From Halosimplex amylolyticum (GTDB lineage: Archaea; Halobacteriota; Halobacteria; Halobacteriales; Haloarculaceae), in contig NZ_JBLKNW010000009.1 of the NCBI RefSeq assembly GCF_051414035.1, forward strand, positions 62,001-126,000: 64,000 bases of DNA, written 5' to 3'. Shown here one piece after another: positions 8,856-17,071 of the stretch; the stretch's first letter is position 1, and every line of letters starts with the position of its first letter. The translations under genes and the position numbers were made by a program. The notes under the pieces are model-generated. The model was not told the DNA's origin. It ran no database searches and worked only from the letters and a program-made list of their open reading frames with translations.

Positions 8856-9449
8856 CTACGCTTCGATTTGGGCAATCTCCTCACTGGGGTATACCCGGTA
8901 CGTCCGACCCTGGCGCTCGCGGGACAGTAACCCGCGTTTCTCCAGCGCGCTTACTGTCTGACTTACTTTGCTCTTCGAGAAGTCCGAACGGTCACGCAGT
9001 TCGATCTGCGTGATTCCTGGTGAAGTGAGAACGGGTTCGAGGACACGGCGCTCGTCTTCCGGCAACAGGTCGAGGGCCCGGGAACGTGATTGCTTCACTG
9101 GATCGACCCCGTCGTCCGGATGTTCGATATCGACTGGTAGGTCGTCGCTCTCGTCGGACGTCACGCCGGCCGTATCCTCGTATAACCGACGACTCGACGC
9201 TGACGTGGAGAGGTCCTCGCGGACGACCAGATATCCACCACCGATGAGGACGGAGACGACGACCGTCCCGAGGACGTACCAGAGTGGATTTGTCCCGTGG
9301 ACTGACCTCATTGACGACCCCATTATCGATCCAATCATCTCATCGATGGCACGCTGTTGCTGGTAGGCCTGCCAGCTGAGGACACTCCCGACGAGGAGGG
9401 CTATCCCGACGATGAGACCGACGGCGGCATCGGTTCGGCGGCGGTTCAT
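8856..9449 (-). CDS. Membrane-anchored winged-helix regulator
   Basis: Read from the ATG at 9449, the 197-residue protein has two N-terminal membrane segments (AAVGLIVGIALLVGSVLSW and LWYVLGTVVVSVLIGGGYLVV), a linker, and a C-terminal MarR/DUF7343-like winged helix (ITQIELRDRSDFSKSKVSQTVSALEKRGLLSRERQGR). Such proteins are common in haloarchaea and may sense envelope or ion stress and bind DNA while in the membrane. Met-rich residues between the membrane segments (MIGSIMGSSM) could bind metal ions; this is inference from the copper-rich setting. Confidence 0.82.
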   Translation of the reverse strand: MNRRRTDAAVGLIVGIALLVGSVLSWQAYQQQRAIDEMIGSIMGSSMRSVHGTNPLWYVLGTVVVSVLIGGGYLVVREDLSTSASSRRLYEDTAGVTSDESDDLPVDIEHPDDGVDPVKQSRSRALDLLPEDERRVLEPVLTSPGITQIELRDRSDFSKSKVSQTVSALEKRGLLSRERQGRTYRVYPSEEIAQIEA

Positions 9450-9648
9450 CCTGATCGTCCGGACCGAATTGGGTGGTTGCTCATAGATGTCGTTTGGAAG
9501 GCGGCCTCGCACTCGTTTTGATTATTTGTCATATGTCCATGGAGTCAATTCAGCGTGGCACTCCAACCCCAAATGGCACGTGTAATAACCCTCCAAAATC
9601 AGAGGGAGCGCCGTGCGATGCCTCGTAACGGTGCAGTCTCCGACCCGG

Positions 9649-9846
9649 TTATGCCGAGGCGTCGTACCCGGCTTCGTCCACTGCACTGACGAGAGCGTCT
9701 GTGTCTGCGTCGCCCTCGACAGTCACTGATTCGGCCTCCCGATCGGCCGTCGCGCTCGTGACGCCGTCGATGTCTTCGAGCGCTGCTTCGACGGTCTGCT
9801 CGCAGTGTTCACAGGTCATCCCCTCCACGGAGATCGTTTCGCTCAT
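9649..9846 (-). CDS. copZ: CopZ-like heavy-metal-associated (HMA) chaperone
   Basis: The 65-residue protein is a single HMA domain with the metal-binding loop GMTCEHC near the N-terminus and the usual ferredoxin-like pattern ending DALVSAVDEAGYDA. It would carry Cu(I) in the cytosol and pass it to the N-terminal HMA domains of the CopA ATPase encoded nearby. It is divergent from the TRASH regulator. A promoter element shared with copA lies 34 nt upstream of its start. Haloarchaeal HMA proteins of this size are standard for the family. Confidence 0.9.
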   Translation of the reverse strand: MSETISVEGMTCEHCEQTVEAALEDIDGVTSATADREAESVTVEGDADTDALVSAVDEAGYDASA

Positions 9847-9879
9847 ACAGGTAGAGATACGGGCACCTATTCTTTGTCG

Positions 9880-9903
9880 CTTTCTGCTTCGATTCCAAAG
9901 TTA
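9880..9903 (-). promoter_or_regulatory. Copper-promoter element upstream of copZ
   Basis: On the minus strand this reads TAACTTTGGAA-N6-CAGAAAG, ending 34 nt before the copZ ATG. The same two blocks with the same N6 spacing lie 32 nt before copA. The GAAAG block is in the right place for a BRE; the TAACTTTGGAA block is upstream of it and is a candidate operator. Confidence 0.6.
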
Positions 9904-9931
9904 GAATCTATCTGTCCGTTGCAGGCCTAAG

Positions 9932-9945
9932 TACAACCCGTTGTA
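9932..9945. promoter_or_regulatory. Inverted repeat TACAAC-CC-GTTGTA
   Basis: A perfect 6-bp inverted repeat with a 2-nt centre lies 29 nt upstream of the TRASH regulator start, where a leaderless haloarchaeal promoter would have its core. It may be an autoregulatory operator of the Lrp/AsnC-type dimer. The role is inferred from position and symmetry only. Confidence 0.4.
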
Positions 9946-9974
9946 TTATTGGCCGTAGTGAGCGACGTAGATGT

Positions 9975-10556
9975 ATGCGAGAGTTGGACGAGACAGACAT
10001 GACGATTCTCACGCTCCTGGGTGAGAACGCCAGACGCCCGTTTAGCGACATCGGTGACGTCGTCGACCTTTCCGGTCCCGCGGTTTCCGACCGCGTCACT
10101 CGCCTGCAGGAAGCTGGCATCATCAACCGATTCACCGTCGACGTAGACCGCTCGCAACTGCACGCCGGGATCCCGGTATTCGTCCAGGTGACGGGTGTCG
10201 ACGACGTCGACGGCCTTCGGGAGCGCGTCGGCGACGCCGACGCCGTCGAGCACCTCTTCGTCACCGCCGACGGGGGCATCTGGTTCTACGCTCGCGCGCA
10301 GGTCCAGAACGTCCGCCGGTGGCTCGACGGACTCCTCGATGACGACGTCGAGTACACGGTGACGCTGATGGACGACGTCGAATGGCGTCCGTCGCTGGAC
10401 GGGACCGAGTTTGCGCTCACTTGTGCCGAGTGTACCAACACCGTCGACAGCGAGGGCCACTCGACTCGCCTCGACGGGCAGGTGTATCACTTCTGCTGTC
10501 CGTCATGTCAGAGCCGGTTCGAGGAGCGGTACGAGCGTCTCGAAGAGGGCGCCTGA
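9975..10556 (+). CDS. Lrp/AsnC-type regulator with C-terminal TRASH metal-sensing domain
   Basis: The 193-residue protein has an N-terminal helix-turn-helix (DMTILTLLGENARRPFSDIG...GPAVSDRVTRLQEAG), an Lrp/AsnC-like middle, and a C-terminal TRASH domain with Cys ligands (LTCAEC ... FCCPSCQSRF). This architecture matches the copper-responsive regulator studied in Halobacterium (VNG1179C type), which controls a copper ATPase and chaperone. Here it sits between copZ (divergent) and copA (87 nt downstream, same strand), which strongly supports the same role. Confidence 0.9.
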   Translation: MRELDETDMTILTLLGENARRPFSDIGDVVDLSGPAVSDRVTRLQEAGIINRFTVDVDRSQLHAGIPVFVQVTGVDDVDGLRERVGDADAVEHLFVTADGGIWFYARAQVQNVRRWLDGLLDDDVEYTVTLMDDVEWRPSLDGTEFALTCAECTNTVDSEGHSTRLDGQVYHFCCPSCQSRFEERYERLEEGA

Positions 10557-10559
10557 CCG

Positions 10560-10574
10560 CTTTCGATTCGAAAG
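10560..10574. promoter_or_regulatory. Inverted repeat CTTTCGA-T-TCGAAAG upstream of copA
   Basis: A perfect 7-bp inverted repeat with one central base lies just after the regulator stop and 69 nt before the copA ATG. It may be an operator for the TRASH regulator or, less likely (no T tract follows), part of a terminator. Confidence 0.4.
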
Positions 10575-10587
10575 ATCGCGCGGGTCG

Positions 10588-10611
10588 TAACTTTGGAACA
10601 TTCCCAGAAAG
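10588..10611 (+). promoter_or_regulatory. Copper-promoter element upstream of copA
   Basis: The sequence TAACTTTGGAA-N6-CAGAAAG ends 32 nt before the copA ATG and matches the copZ upstream element in both blocks and spacing. Beyond it both promoters share CCCGTAT and CTGT just before the start codons. A looser version, CTTT-N12-GAAA, lies 32 nt before the thioredoxin-like gene at 17124. Confidence 0.6.
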
Positions 10612-10643
10612 AGGGGTAAGCAAAGATCCCGTATTCTTCTGTA

Positions 10644-13250
10644 ATGAGTCGGCAAACCACCCACCTGGAAATCCAGGGCATGAGCTGTGCGAACTGCTCG
10701 CAGACGATAACGGATGCCCTGGAGAACCTCGACGGTGTCGCCGAGGCGAACATCAATTTCGCCACGGACGAGGGCTCCATCGAGTACGACCCCAATGAAG
10801 TATCGCTCACTGAGATCTACGATGCTATCGACGCCGCGGGCTATCACGCCGAACGCGCCAGCGTCTCGATCGGTATCTCGGACATGACGTGTGCGAACTG
10901 CGTCGAAACCAACGAAGACGCGCTTGAGCGCGTTCCCGGTGTCATTAGCGCAGAGGCGAACTTTGCGACCGACGAGGCACAGGTCGAATACAATCCGGCG
11001 GACGTCTCGCGAGCGGCGCTCTACGACGCCATAGAGGACGCCGGCTACACGCCTGTCCGCGAGGACGACGACACGGGGGAGTCGGATCAGGATCGGCGCG
11101 ACGCTGCCCGGCAGGCCGAAATTCGTCGACAACTCCGTTTGACGTTGTTCGGTGCGGCGCTGTCGGCACCCCTGTTGTTCTTCCTCGTCGAGAAGTTCAT
11201 CCTCGGCGGCGGCGTCATCCCCGAAAGAATCCTCGGGGTCGAGTTCGGCTGGGTGGAGTTCCTGCTGGCAACGCCGGTCCAGCTGGTGCTGGGCTGGCCG
11301 TTTTACAAGAACTCCTACAAGGCGCTGGTCAAGAACGGGCGCGCCAACATGGACGTGCTGATCGCGCTGGGGTCGACCACCGCGTACGTCTACTCCGTCG
11401 CCGTCTTACTCGAAGTGATCGCCGGCGGGCTGTACTTCGACACGGCCGCGCTCATCCTCGTGTTCATCACGCTCGGGAACTACCTCGAGGCACGCTCGAA
11501 GGGCCAGGCTGGTGAAGCGCTTCGGAAGCTATTGGAGATGGAAGCCGAGATGGCGACCGTCCTCGACGAGGAGGGGAACGAAGAAGAGATCCCCCTCGAA
11601 GACGTCGACGTCGGCGACCGGATGAAGGTCCGCCCCGGCGAGCAGATCCCAACCGACGGTGTGGTCGTCGACGGCCAGTCGGCGGTCGACGAGTCGATGG
11701 TCACCGGCGAATCGGTCCCCGTCGAGAAGGGCGAGGGTGACGAAGTCGTGGGATCGACCATCAACGAGAACGGCGTCCTGGTCGTCGAAGCGACGAAGGT
11801 GGGCAAGGACACGGCCCTCCAGCAGATCGTCCAGACGGTCAAAGAGGCCCAGTCGCGCCAGCCCGACATCCAGAACCTCGCCGACCGCATCTCGGCGTAC
11901 TTCGTCCCGGCGGTCATCGCGAACGCCGTCTTCTGGGGTGTCGTCTGGTACCTGTTCCCCGGATCCCTCGCCGGGTTCGTCGAGTGGCTCCCGCTGTGGG
12001 GGCTCGTCGCGGGCGGCCCCGCAGTCGCCGGTGGAACGGTGACGGTCTTCGAGTTCGCTATCATCGTGTTCGCGTCGGCCGTGCTGATCGCCTGCCCCTG
12101 TGCGCTCGGCCTGGCGACGCCCGCCGCGACGATGGTCGGGACGACTATCGGCGCCCAGAACGGCGTCCTGTTCAAGGGCGGTGACATCCTCGAGCGCGCG
12201 AGGGACGTCGACACGGTCGTCTTCGACAAGACGGGGACGCTCACGAAGGGCGAGATGGAACTGACCGACGTGGTCGTCTTTGACGCTGACGGACAACCGC
12301 TGGCCGACGGCGGAGAGCCAGCTACGGACGGTGGAGCACTGAGCGCTCGGAACCGCCTCGGTGAAGACGACGTACTCCGTCTCGCTGCGACGGCAGAGAG
12401 CGGAAGCGAGCACCCGCTCGCCCGCGCCATCCTCGATGGCGCTGAGGAGCGAGGGATCGAAGTCACGGAGCCAGACGAATTCGAAAACGTGCCTGGTCAC
12501 GGCATCCGCGCCTCCATCAGTGGAAGCGAAGTCCTCGTGGGGAACCGCAAACTGCTTCGCGACGAAGGGATCGATCCCTCGTCCGCCGAAGAGACTATGG
12601 AACGTCTCGAGAACGAAGGGAAGACTGCGATGCTCGTCGCGTACGAGGGTGAACTCGTCGGCGTCGTCGCGGACGCGGACACCGTCAAGGAGAGCGCGAA
12701 AGACGCGGTAGCCGCGCTCCGCGAGCGCGGGACCGAGGTGATGATGATCACCGGCGACAACGAACGGACGGCTCGCGCAGTCGCCGAGCAGGTCGATATC
12801 GACCCGGACAACGTCCGGGCGGAGGTCCTTCCAGAAGACAAGTCCGATGCGGTCGGATCAATCCAGAGTGAAGGGCGGAAGGCGATGATGGTCGGCGACG
12901 GCGTCAACGATGCACCTGCGCTCGCCGTCGCGCACGTCGGGACTGCCATCGGTAGTGGCACCGACGTCGCTATCGAGGCAGCGGACGTGACGCTGATGCG
13001 CGACGACCCGCTGGACGTCGTGAAGGCCATCCGCATCTCCGACGCCACGCTCCAGAAGATCAAACAGAACTTGGTCTGGGCGCTCGGCTACAACACCGCG
13101 ATGATCCCGCTAGCCTCGCTGGGACTGCTCCAGCCGGTGCTGGCCGCCGGCGCGATGGCGTTCTCCAGCGTGTCAGTACTGTCGAACAGTCTGCTGTTCC
13201 GCCGGTACTCCCCCGATCACGACTACAAGCTGTTCGGTCGCCTTCGCTAA
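10644..13250 (+). CDS. copA: Copper-translocating P1B-type ATPase
   Basis: The 868-residue ATPase exports Cu(I) across the membrane using ATP. It has two N-terminal HMA domains (C15/C18 in MSCANC, C83/C86 in MTCANC), the transmembrane CPC motif (C484-P-C486, within IACPCALGLATP), the actuator TGES loop (VTGESVPV), the phosphorylation motif DKTGT (D528), an HP motif (SGSEHPLA) and the hinge GDGVNDAPAL. All catalytic residues expected of a Cu(I) pump are present and its length is normal. The regulator gene precedes it and its promoter element is shared with copZ. Confidence 0.96.
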   Translation: MSRQTTHLEIQGMSCANCSQTITDALENLDGVAEANINFATDEGSIEYDPNEVSLTEIYDAIDAAGYHAERASVSIGISDMTCANCVETNEDALERVPGVISAEANFATDEAQVEYNPADVSRAALYDAIEDAGYTPVREDDDTGESDQDRRDAARQAEIRRQLRLTLFGAALSAPLLFFLVEKFILGGGVIPERILGVEFGWVEFLLATPVQLVLGWPFYKNSYKALVKNGRANMDVLIALGSTTAYVYSVAVLLEVIAGGLYFDTAALILVFITLGNYLEARSKGQAGEALRKLLEMEAEMATVLDEEGNEEEIPLEDVDVGDRMKVRPGEQIPTDGVVVDGQSAVDESMVTGESVPVEKGEGDEVVGSTINENGVLVVEATKVGKDTALQQIVQTVKEAQSRQPDIQNLADRISAYFVPAVIANAVFWGVVWYLFPGSLAGFVEWLPLWGLVAGGPAVAGGTVTVFEFAIIVFASAVLIACPCALGLATPAATMVGTTIGAQNGVLFKGGDILERARDVDTVVFDKTGTLTKGEMELTDVVVFDADGQPLADGGEPATDGGALSARNRLGEDDVLRLAATAESGSEHPLARAILDGAEERGIEVTEPDEFENVPGHGIRASISGSEVLVGNRKLLRDEGIDPSSAEETMERLENEGKTAMLVAYEGELVGVVADADTVKESAKDAVAALRERGTEVMMITGDNERTARAVAEQVDIDPDNVRAEVLPEDKSDAVGSIQSEGRKAMMVGDGVNDAPALAVAHVGTAIGSGTDVAIEAADVTLMRDDPLDVVKAIRISDATLQKIKQNLVWALGYNTAMIPLASLGLLQPVLAAGAMAFSSVSVLSNSLLFRRYSPDHDYKLFGRLR

Positions 13251-13466
13251 ACGCTATCCAACGTCATCATCGTGAATCCTGAGGTCCTGAACCCACGGGA
13301 CCGCGCATTGCTGTCGAGGTGTCCGATGCACACGTCGACGACGTCAACGATCGTCTGCATGACCATGGTGCCTCGACAGTCGACGATGCAATACCGCATC
13401 ACGGTGACCAGTGAGAAAAGCACGGTTCGGATTCAGGATTATCCGTTTGGAAGACCAACAAACCCT
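13251..13466. other. Non-coding stretch after copA with degenerate coding trace
   Basis: No convincing gene. A short frame reads IAVEVSDAHVDDVNDRLHDHGAS and may be a fragment of a lost small gene. The promoter for the following gene is presumably at its 3' end. Confidence 0.3.
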
Positions 13467-13745
13467 ATGAGCTCACGGACACCGACAGAGTGCATCGAAC
13501 TCACGATCGATTCGTCGGCGAGTGACGAAGATCGGAAAGACGCGATCCACGCGCTCAAACAGGCGAACGAGTGTGACGAGCTGGCGCACCTCGTCCAAAC
13601 GGAGAGTCTTGAGGACCGGTTTCGTCACCAAGCGCTTGAGGCCCTGGCGACACCGCAGTGTGATTCGACGCTCCGCGATCTCTCCGAGGGAGAGCTATCG
13701 GACCGCGAGTTACGTGAGAAGGCCTCGGACCTGCTCGAACGATAG
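13467..13745 (+). CDS. Small helical (HEAT-like) protein of unknown function
   Basis: The 92-residue acidic protein from ATG 13467 contains two helix pairs (DRKDAIHALKQANECDELAHLVQT and RFRHQALEALATPQCDSTLRDL) with the spacing of HEAT/ARM repeats. The upstream extension of the frame is not protein-like, so this ATG was chosen. No function can be assigned. It lies between copA and a convergent cupredoxin. Confidence 0.6.
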   Translation: MSSRTPTECIELTIDSSASDEDRKDAIHALKQANECDELAHLVQTESLEDRFRHQALEALATPQCDSTLRDLSEGELSDRELREKASDLLER

Positions 13746-13916
13746 CCGAGACGGTCCGATGCTTCGGATCGTCGACGCGAACCTATCCGGCGCTCGTAGA
13801 CTCCGGACCGTGTACGCATGCAATGTAATCCCTGGCGAGGAGTCCAAGAGACGCCGCGAGTAACTCCTCAGTGTGGAGTTCCCCCCGGCGGGGCCACGCC
13901 GGCTCGTCTCAAGTTG

Positions 13917-14204
13917 TCACTCGCAGGGAAGTGACTCGGGCAGCGAGACGTCGCCGACGAGTATCACTCCGCACATGGTCTCTCCTTGGAGTCCGCAGTA
14001 GTACTCGTAGATCCCCTCTTGGTCGAACACGTAGACGGCACTATCGCCGGAGCGGAGGGTCTGGGTCCGAAACTGCCACTGGTCCGCGATGTCGTGAAAC
14101 TGGACGCTATCGACGACGTGGTCGGCTGACCCGGTGTTTCTCCAGACGACCGTGGTCCTCGTTGGTACCTGCTTTCGAACGGGATCGAACGCTCGCTCGT
14201 CCAT
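13917..14204 (-). CDS. Cupredoxin-like domain without signal peptide, ligand altered
   Basis: The 95-residue protein matches the cupredoxin fold: FDPVRKQVPTRTTVVWRNTGSADHVVDS (first His ligand in SADH) and EGIYEYYCGLQGETMCGVI (Cys and Met ligands). Type I copper sites need a second His after the Cys (YYCxxH), and here the position is Gln (CGLQG). There is also no export signal, since an in-frame TGA lies six codons upstream of the ATG. It may be a decayed halocyanin-like gene or a cytosolic variant with a modified site. Confidence 0.65.
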   Translation of the reverse strand: MDERAFDPVRKQVPTRTTVVWRNTGSADHVVDSVQFHDIADQWQFRTQTLRSGDSAVYVFDQEGIYEYYCGLQGETMCGVILVGDVSLPESLPCE

Positions 14205-14417
14205 CTCGACGGTGGCTCATCCCATACGGGAGAGACGCGGTCCAGCAGTATGAACTGTCGTCTCCGGGATGGCGATGAGCAGTATTGGGAGCGTCCGTGC
14301 CACGGTTTCTGATCTGACGGCAGGCCCGTCATCGGCCGTCCGGCGGACAGCCCCCGCCGGAGCAGCGACCGGCGACCACCAAACACGCAAAGGAGTGGAG
14401 ACACTAGAGAGGCTACT

Positions 14418-14720
14418 ATGTCTGAAACACTTGACGGGTACGTTATCGACGTCGGGTGTATCCGGAAGAACTCCCGCGACGAACTCCTCGAGAAGGCCCG
14501 GACGCACACGCGAGAGTGCGCCCTGATGGGCCATTGCATCGAGAGCGGGTACGGAATCGTGACCGAAGACGACCGGTTGACCGTGCTGGACTCGGAGGCG
14601 ACGCCAGAAGTGGTCGACGAGGTCGAAGCAAGCGACACCGAGAGCGGGATTCTACTCCGGGTACAGCGTGAGAGGAATGACGAGGCGATGGAAACGACTG
14701 ACGTTCGAGAAGTAACGTGA
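14418..14720 (+). CDS. Conserved haloarchaeal protein of unknown function (100 aa)
   Basis: The protein begins MSETLDGYVIDVGCIRK and has a conserved central stretch RARTHTRECALMGHCIESGYG-like (here KARTHTRECALMGHCIESGYG) with two Cys and two His that could bind a metal. It ends in an acidic helix. I recall similar short proteins across haloarchaea, but no name or role. It sits among copper genes, without an obvious operon partner. Confidence 0.65.
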   Translation: MSETLDGYVIDVGCIRKNSRDELLEKARTHTRECALMGHCIESGYGIVTEDDRLTVLDSEATPEVVDEVEASDTESGILLRVQRERNDEAMETTDVREVT

Positions 14721-14787
14721 GATGGGTCCGCGCGGTCCCATTCCGTAGCGAACGCACTGCTGACTCGTTGTCTTTAGAAGTAGGTCC

Positions 14788-15249
14788 TTGAACTCGGGTG
14801 TCATCCAGGGTTCTAACGCTGCAAGCGTTGTCGACCTGCAGTCGACATTCGAAAGCGCTCAGTCGTTTCTGTGTCGGCGGACTGATGGACGAATGTACGA
14901 GGAAGCCACGTCGCACGGGGATGACTGTTGGTACTACACGGACACGGGAGACGACGTCGTCTTCGTCCGCCAGCAGTTCAGGCAGTTGGAATGGCGAGCT
15001 ACAACGGACCCCTCCGACACATTCCACGAGAGGCTCCGGCTCGGCGACGACATTGACGAGATCTTCGCCACCTTCCCCGACGACTCACGGTTGTGTGTGG
15101 ACCGACGAGCGTTTCCTGGGTTCCGGGTCATCAGTGATCCGTTCTTCCCGTGTCTGGTTTCGTTCATCTGTTCGGCTCGGATGACTGTCGATCGAATTCA
15201 CGACCTCATCACGCGACTCGGACGGGAGTTTGGAGACACCGTTACTTGA
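14788..15249 (+). pseudogene. Truncated DNA glycosylase (N-terminal half)
   Basis: The frame encodes the N-terminal domain of an AlkA/OGG-like DNA glycosylase: DLQSTFESAQSFLCRRTDGRMYEEA, a TATA-box-like fold, and PFFPCLVSFICSARMTVDRIHDLI at the entry of the helix-hairpin-helix domain. It stops after FGDTVT, so the catalytic HhH-GPD domain with its Asp is missing. About half of the usual length (near 300 residues) remains. The only plausible start is a TTG. Probably a non-functional remnant. Confidence 0.65.
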
Positions 15250-15279
15250 GGGCCACCTCGGTGAATTCGAGCCGGATGA

Positions 15280-15402
15280 ACGATTCTGTTCTCAGGAAAC
15301 GATTAGAACGCTCTATATACGTTCTCGAACGCTCTCCTGCGTACGTTCACACCCACGCCAGTAACTCCCGAGCAGTCCTACGAGTAACCGAGGAGAAAGA
15401 CA
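15280..15402 (+). repeat. Conserved leader upstream of the exported protein (copy B)
   Basis: This block matches the region upstream of 8616 in inverted orientation, including TATATAC, CTCGAACG, CCTACGAGTAACC and the GAGGAGA ribosome-binding stretch. See the entry at 8617-8758. Confidence 0.6.
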
Positions 15403-15723
15403 ATGACCACCTTCAAACTCGGCCGCTGGCTGCTCGTGGCGCTCGCCATCGTCGGACTCGCGTTCGCCACCCCCGTGGTCAGCGCACACGGCAACGACAC
15501 GACCGCAGACGACGCGCCCACGGACAATGCTACCGCAGATGACTGGGCCACCTGGATGGAAGCGCAGATGACCGAGCACATGGGCCCTGGTAGTGTCGAG
15601 TGGATGGAATCGCACATGGGTGTGACCGTCGACGAGATTGCCCAGGACGTGGCTGACGAGGAATACCACGACGGGGCTGACGACGACCACAGGGGCGGGA
15701 TGTACGGGCAGGGCCACTGCTGA
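15403..15723 (+). CDS. Small exported His/Met-containing protein (copy B)
   Basis: The 106-residue protein is the second copy of the gene at 8317-8616. It has a Sec signal (GRWLLVALAIVGLAFATPVVSA), a short mature domain (MEAQMTEHMGPGSVEWMESHMGVTVDEIAQDVADE) and a His/Gly/Met-rich end (DDDHRGGMYGQGHC). The Cys and His at the C-terminus are possible metal ligands. It is followed by a SHOCT membrane protein and a DUF302 gene in one run, suggesting a common function at the cell surface. Confidence 0.75.
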   Translation: MTTFKLGRWLLVALAIVGLAFATPVVSAHGNDTTADDAPTDNATADDWATWMEAQMTEHMGPGSVEWMESHMGVTVDEIAQDVADEEYHDGADDDHRGGMYGQGHC

Positions 15724-15759
15724 CGGCCCTGACCGTTTCGGTCGCTTCGACCGAATACC

Positions 15760-16134
15760 ATGAATCACCAACTCGAGACAATGACGCAACTCACCACTCA
15801 CATCGGACGCACCGCTGGTCGACTCGCGATACTCGCTGTCCCGCTGCTGATCGTGACGACTGGAACGGCTGCTGCCCACGGCAGCGGAAGCTACGGCGGC
15901 GCCATGATGGGCAATGGCTGGGGACTCTTCGGCGGAGCGATGGGGCTCTGGGGACTCCTCTGGATGGGGCTCCTCATCACCGTCCCGCTCTACCTCGTCT
16001 ACGTGTTCCGCAATCGAGGATCCGGCGGGAACGACGAGCAGTCGCTGTCGGTCCTCCGAGAGCGCTACGCCCGTGGCGAACTCTCGGACGATGAATTCGA
16101 GGGGCGGCGTGAACAACTGGAACGTGCCGGATGA
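15760..16134 (+). CDS. SHOCT-domain membrane protein
   Basis: This 124-residue protein has an N-terminal signal/membrane segment (LAILAVPLLIVTTGTAAA), a Gly/Met-rich loop (GSGSYGGAMMGNGWGLFGGAMG), a second membrane segment, and a C-terminal SHOCT domain (LSVLRERYARGELSDDEFEGRREQLER). SHOCT modules are short two-helix units seen at protein ends, with a likely oligomerisation or docking role. Translation could also begin at the internal ATG (MTQLTTHIG) seven codons in. It is one of four SHOCT proteins in this copper region. Confidence 0.85.
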   Translation: MNHQLETMTQLTTHIGRTAGRLAILAVPLLIVTTGTAAAHGSGSYGGAMMGNGWGLFGGAMGLWGLLWMGLLITVPLYLVYVFRNRGSGGNDEQSLSVLRERYARGELSDDEFEGRREQLERAG

Positions 16135-16228
16135 ACCATTCGGTGCCAGTTTCAACACAGATGACTCCATCCGTGACGACGGCCCCCGGAATCACACCTT
16201 TAAGTCAGCCTACAGGCCACGATATTGT

Positions 16229-16645
16229 ATGGAGTACACAATACAAACGTCCGTATCCAGTGACTTCGACCACGTAGTCGAGACAACGATCGACGAGCTC
16301 AAATATGACGGATTCGGCGTCCTCTGTGACATCGACGTCTGGGCGACGTTCGAGGAGAAACTCGGCGAGGAGTTCCGACAGTACCGCATCCTCGGCGCGT
16401 GCAACCCGGGACTCACACACGAGGGCCTGAGCGAGGAGATCGAACTCGGCGCACTCCTCCCGTATACCGTCATCGTCTACGAAACCCACGATGGCGAGAT
16501 CACGGTGAGTGCCGTCGACCCGCAACAGCTCGTCGGCATCGCTGACAACGAGGCACTCGACTCGATCGCGAACGAGGTCCACGACCGGTTCGAACGCGTT
16601 CTCGCCAGTGTCGCGGACAAACTTGAATCATCGACAGAGATCTGA
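16229..16645 (+). CDS. DUF302 domain protein
   Basis: The intact 138-residue DUF302 protein starts MEYTIQTSVSSDFDHVVETTIDELKYDGFGVLCDID and contains the family motif ILGACNPGLTHEGLSEEIELGALLPYTVIVYE. DUF302 proteins are small soluble alpha/beta proteins often found near metal or redox genes; their function is not established. A TATA-like TTTAAG lies about 30 nt upstream, so a leaderless transcript is likely. It is followed 3 nt later by a SHOCT gene, and a broken paralogue is at 7838-8230. Confidence 0.85.
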   Translation: MEYTIQTSVSSDFDHVVETTIDELKYDGFGVLCDIDVWATFEEKLGEEFRQYRILGACNPGLTHEGLSEEIELGALLPYTVIVYETHDGEITVSAVDPQQLVGIADNEALDSIANEVHDRFERVLASVADKLESSTEI

Positions 16646-16648
16646 GCG

Positions 16649-17002
16649 ATGTCATCATCAACCCAACTCGATACCACAACCATCGTCCTCCTCATCCTCG
16701 GGGCGATCATCGTCCTGCCCTTGCTCACGATGGGGATGGGCTTCGGCGGGATGATGGGCTACGGTAGAATGATGGGCGGATACGGGACGACCAGCGGCTG
16801 GTGGCCACTCGTCGGGATGCTCGTCCAGTTGGTCTTTTTCCTCCTCCTGCTCGGTGGAGGATATCTCGTCTACCGTCGCGTGACGGCATCGCAGTCGTCG
16901 CGGAATCCTGCCATGGAGGAGCTACGTATGGCATACGCCCACGGTGATCTCACCGAGGAAGAGTTCGGGACGCGTCGGAACAAACTCGAACGTTCGGAGT
17001 GA
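16649..17002 (+). CDS. SHOCT-domain membrane protein
   Basis: The 117-residue protein has two membrane segments separated by a Gly/Met-rich loop (MGMGFGGMMGYGRMMGGYG) and a C-terminal SHOCT domain (AMEELRMAYAHGDLTEEEFGTRRNKLER type). Met-rich loops on the outer face are plausible Cu(I) ligands. It starts 3 nt after the DUF302 stop and is certainly in the same operon. Confidence 0.85.
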   Translation: MSSSTQLDTTTIVLLILGAIIVLPLLTMGMGFGGMMGYGRMMGGYGTTSGWWPLVGMLVQLVFFLLLLGGGYLVYRRVTASQSSRNPAMEELRMAYAHGDLTEEEFGTRRNKLERSE

Positions 17003-17071
17003 CGCCCCGACCACCACCTCCGGAGTACTCACGCCCGATTCCCTAGAATCCGAAATCTGTGACCCTCACAG

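Noticed and set aside
13272..13466. In-frame N-terminal extension of the small helical protein
   Set aside because: The composition is not halophile-like and no conserved motif appears; the ATG at 13467 fits better.
15280..15542. Long open frame overlapping the exported protein as a separate gene
   Set aside because: Its later part is a shadow of the signal-peptide gene; only the upstream stretch is conserved, so it is listed as a repeat or leader.
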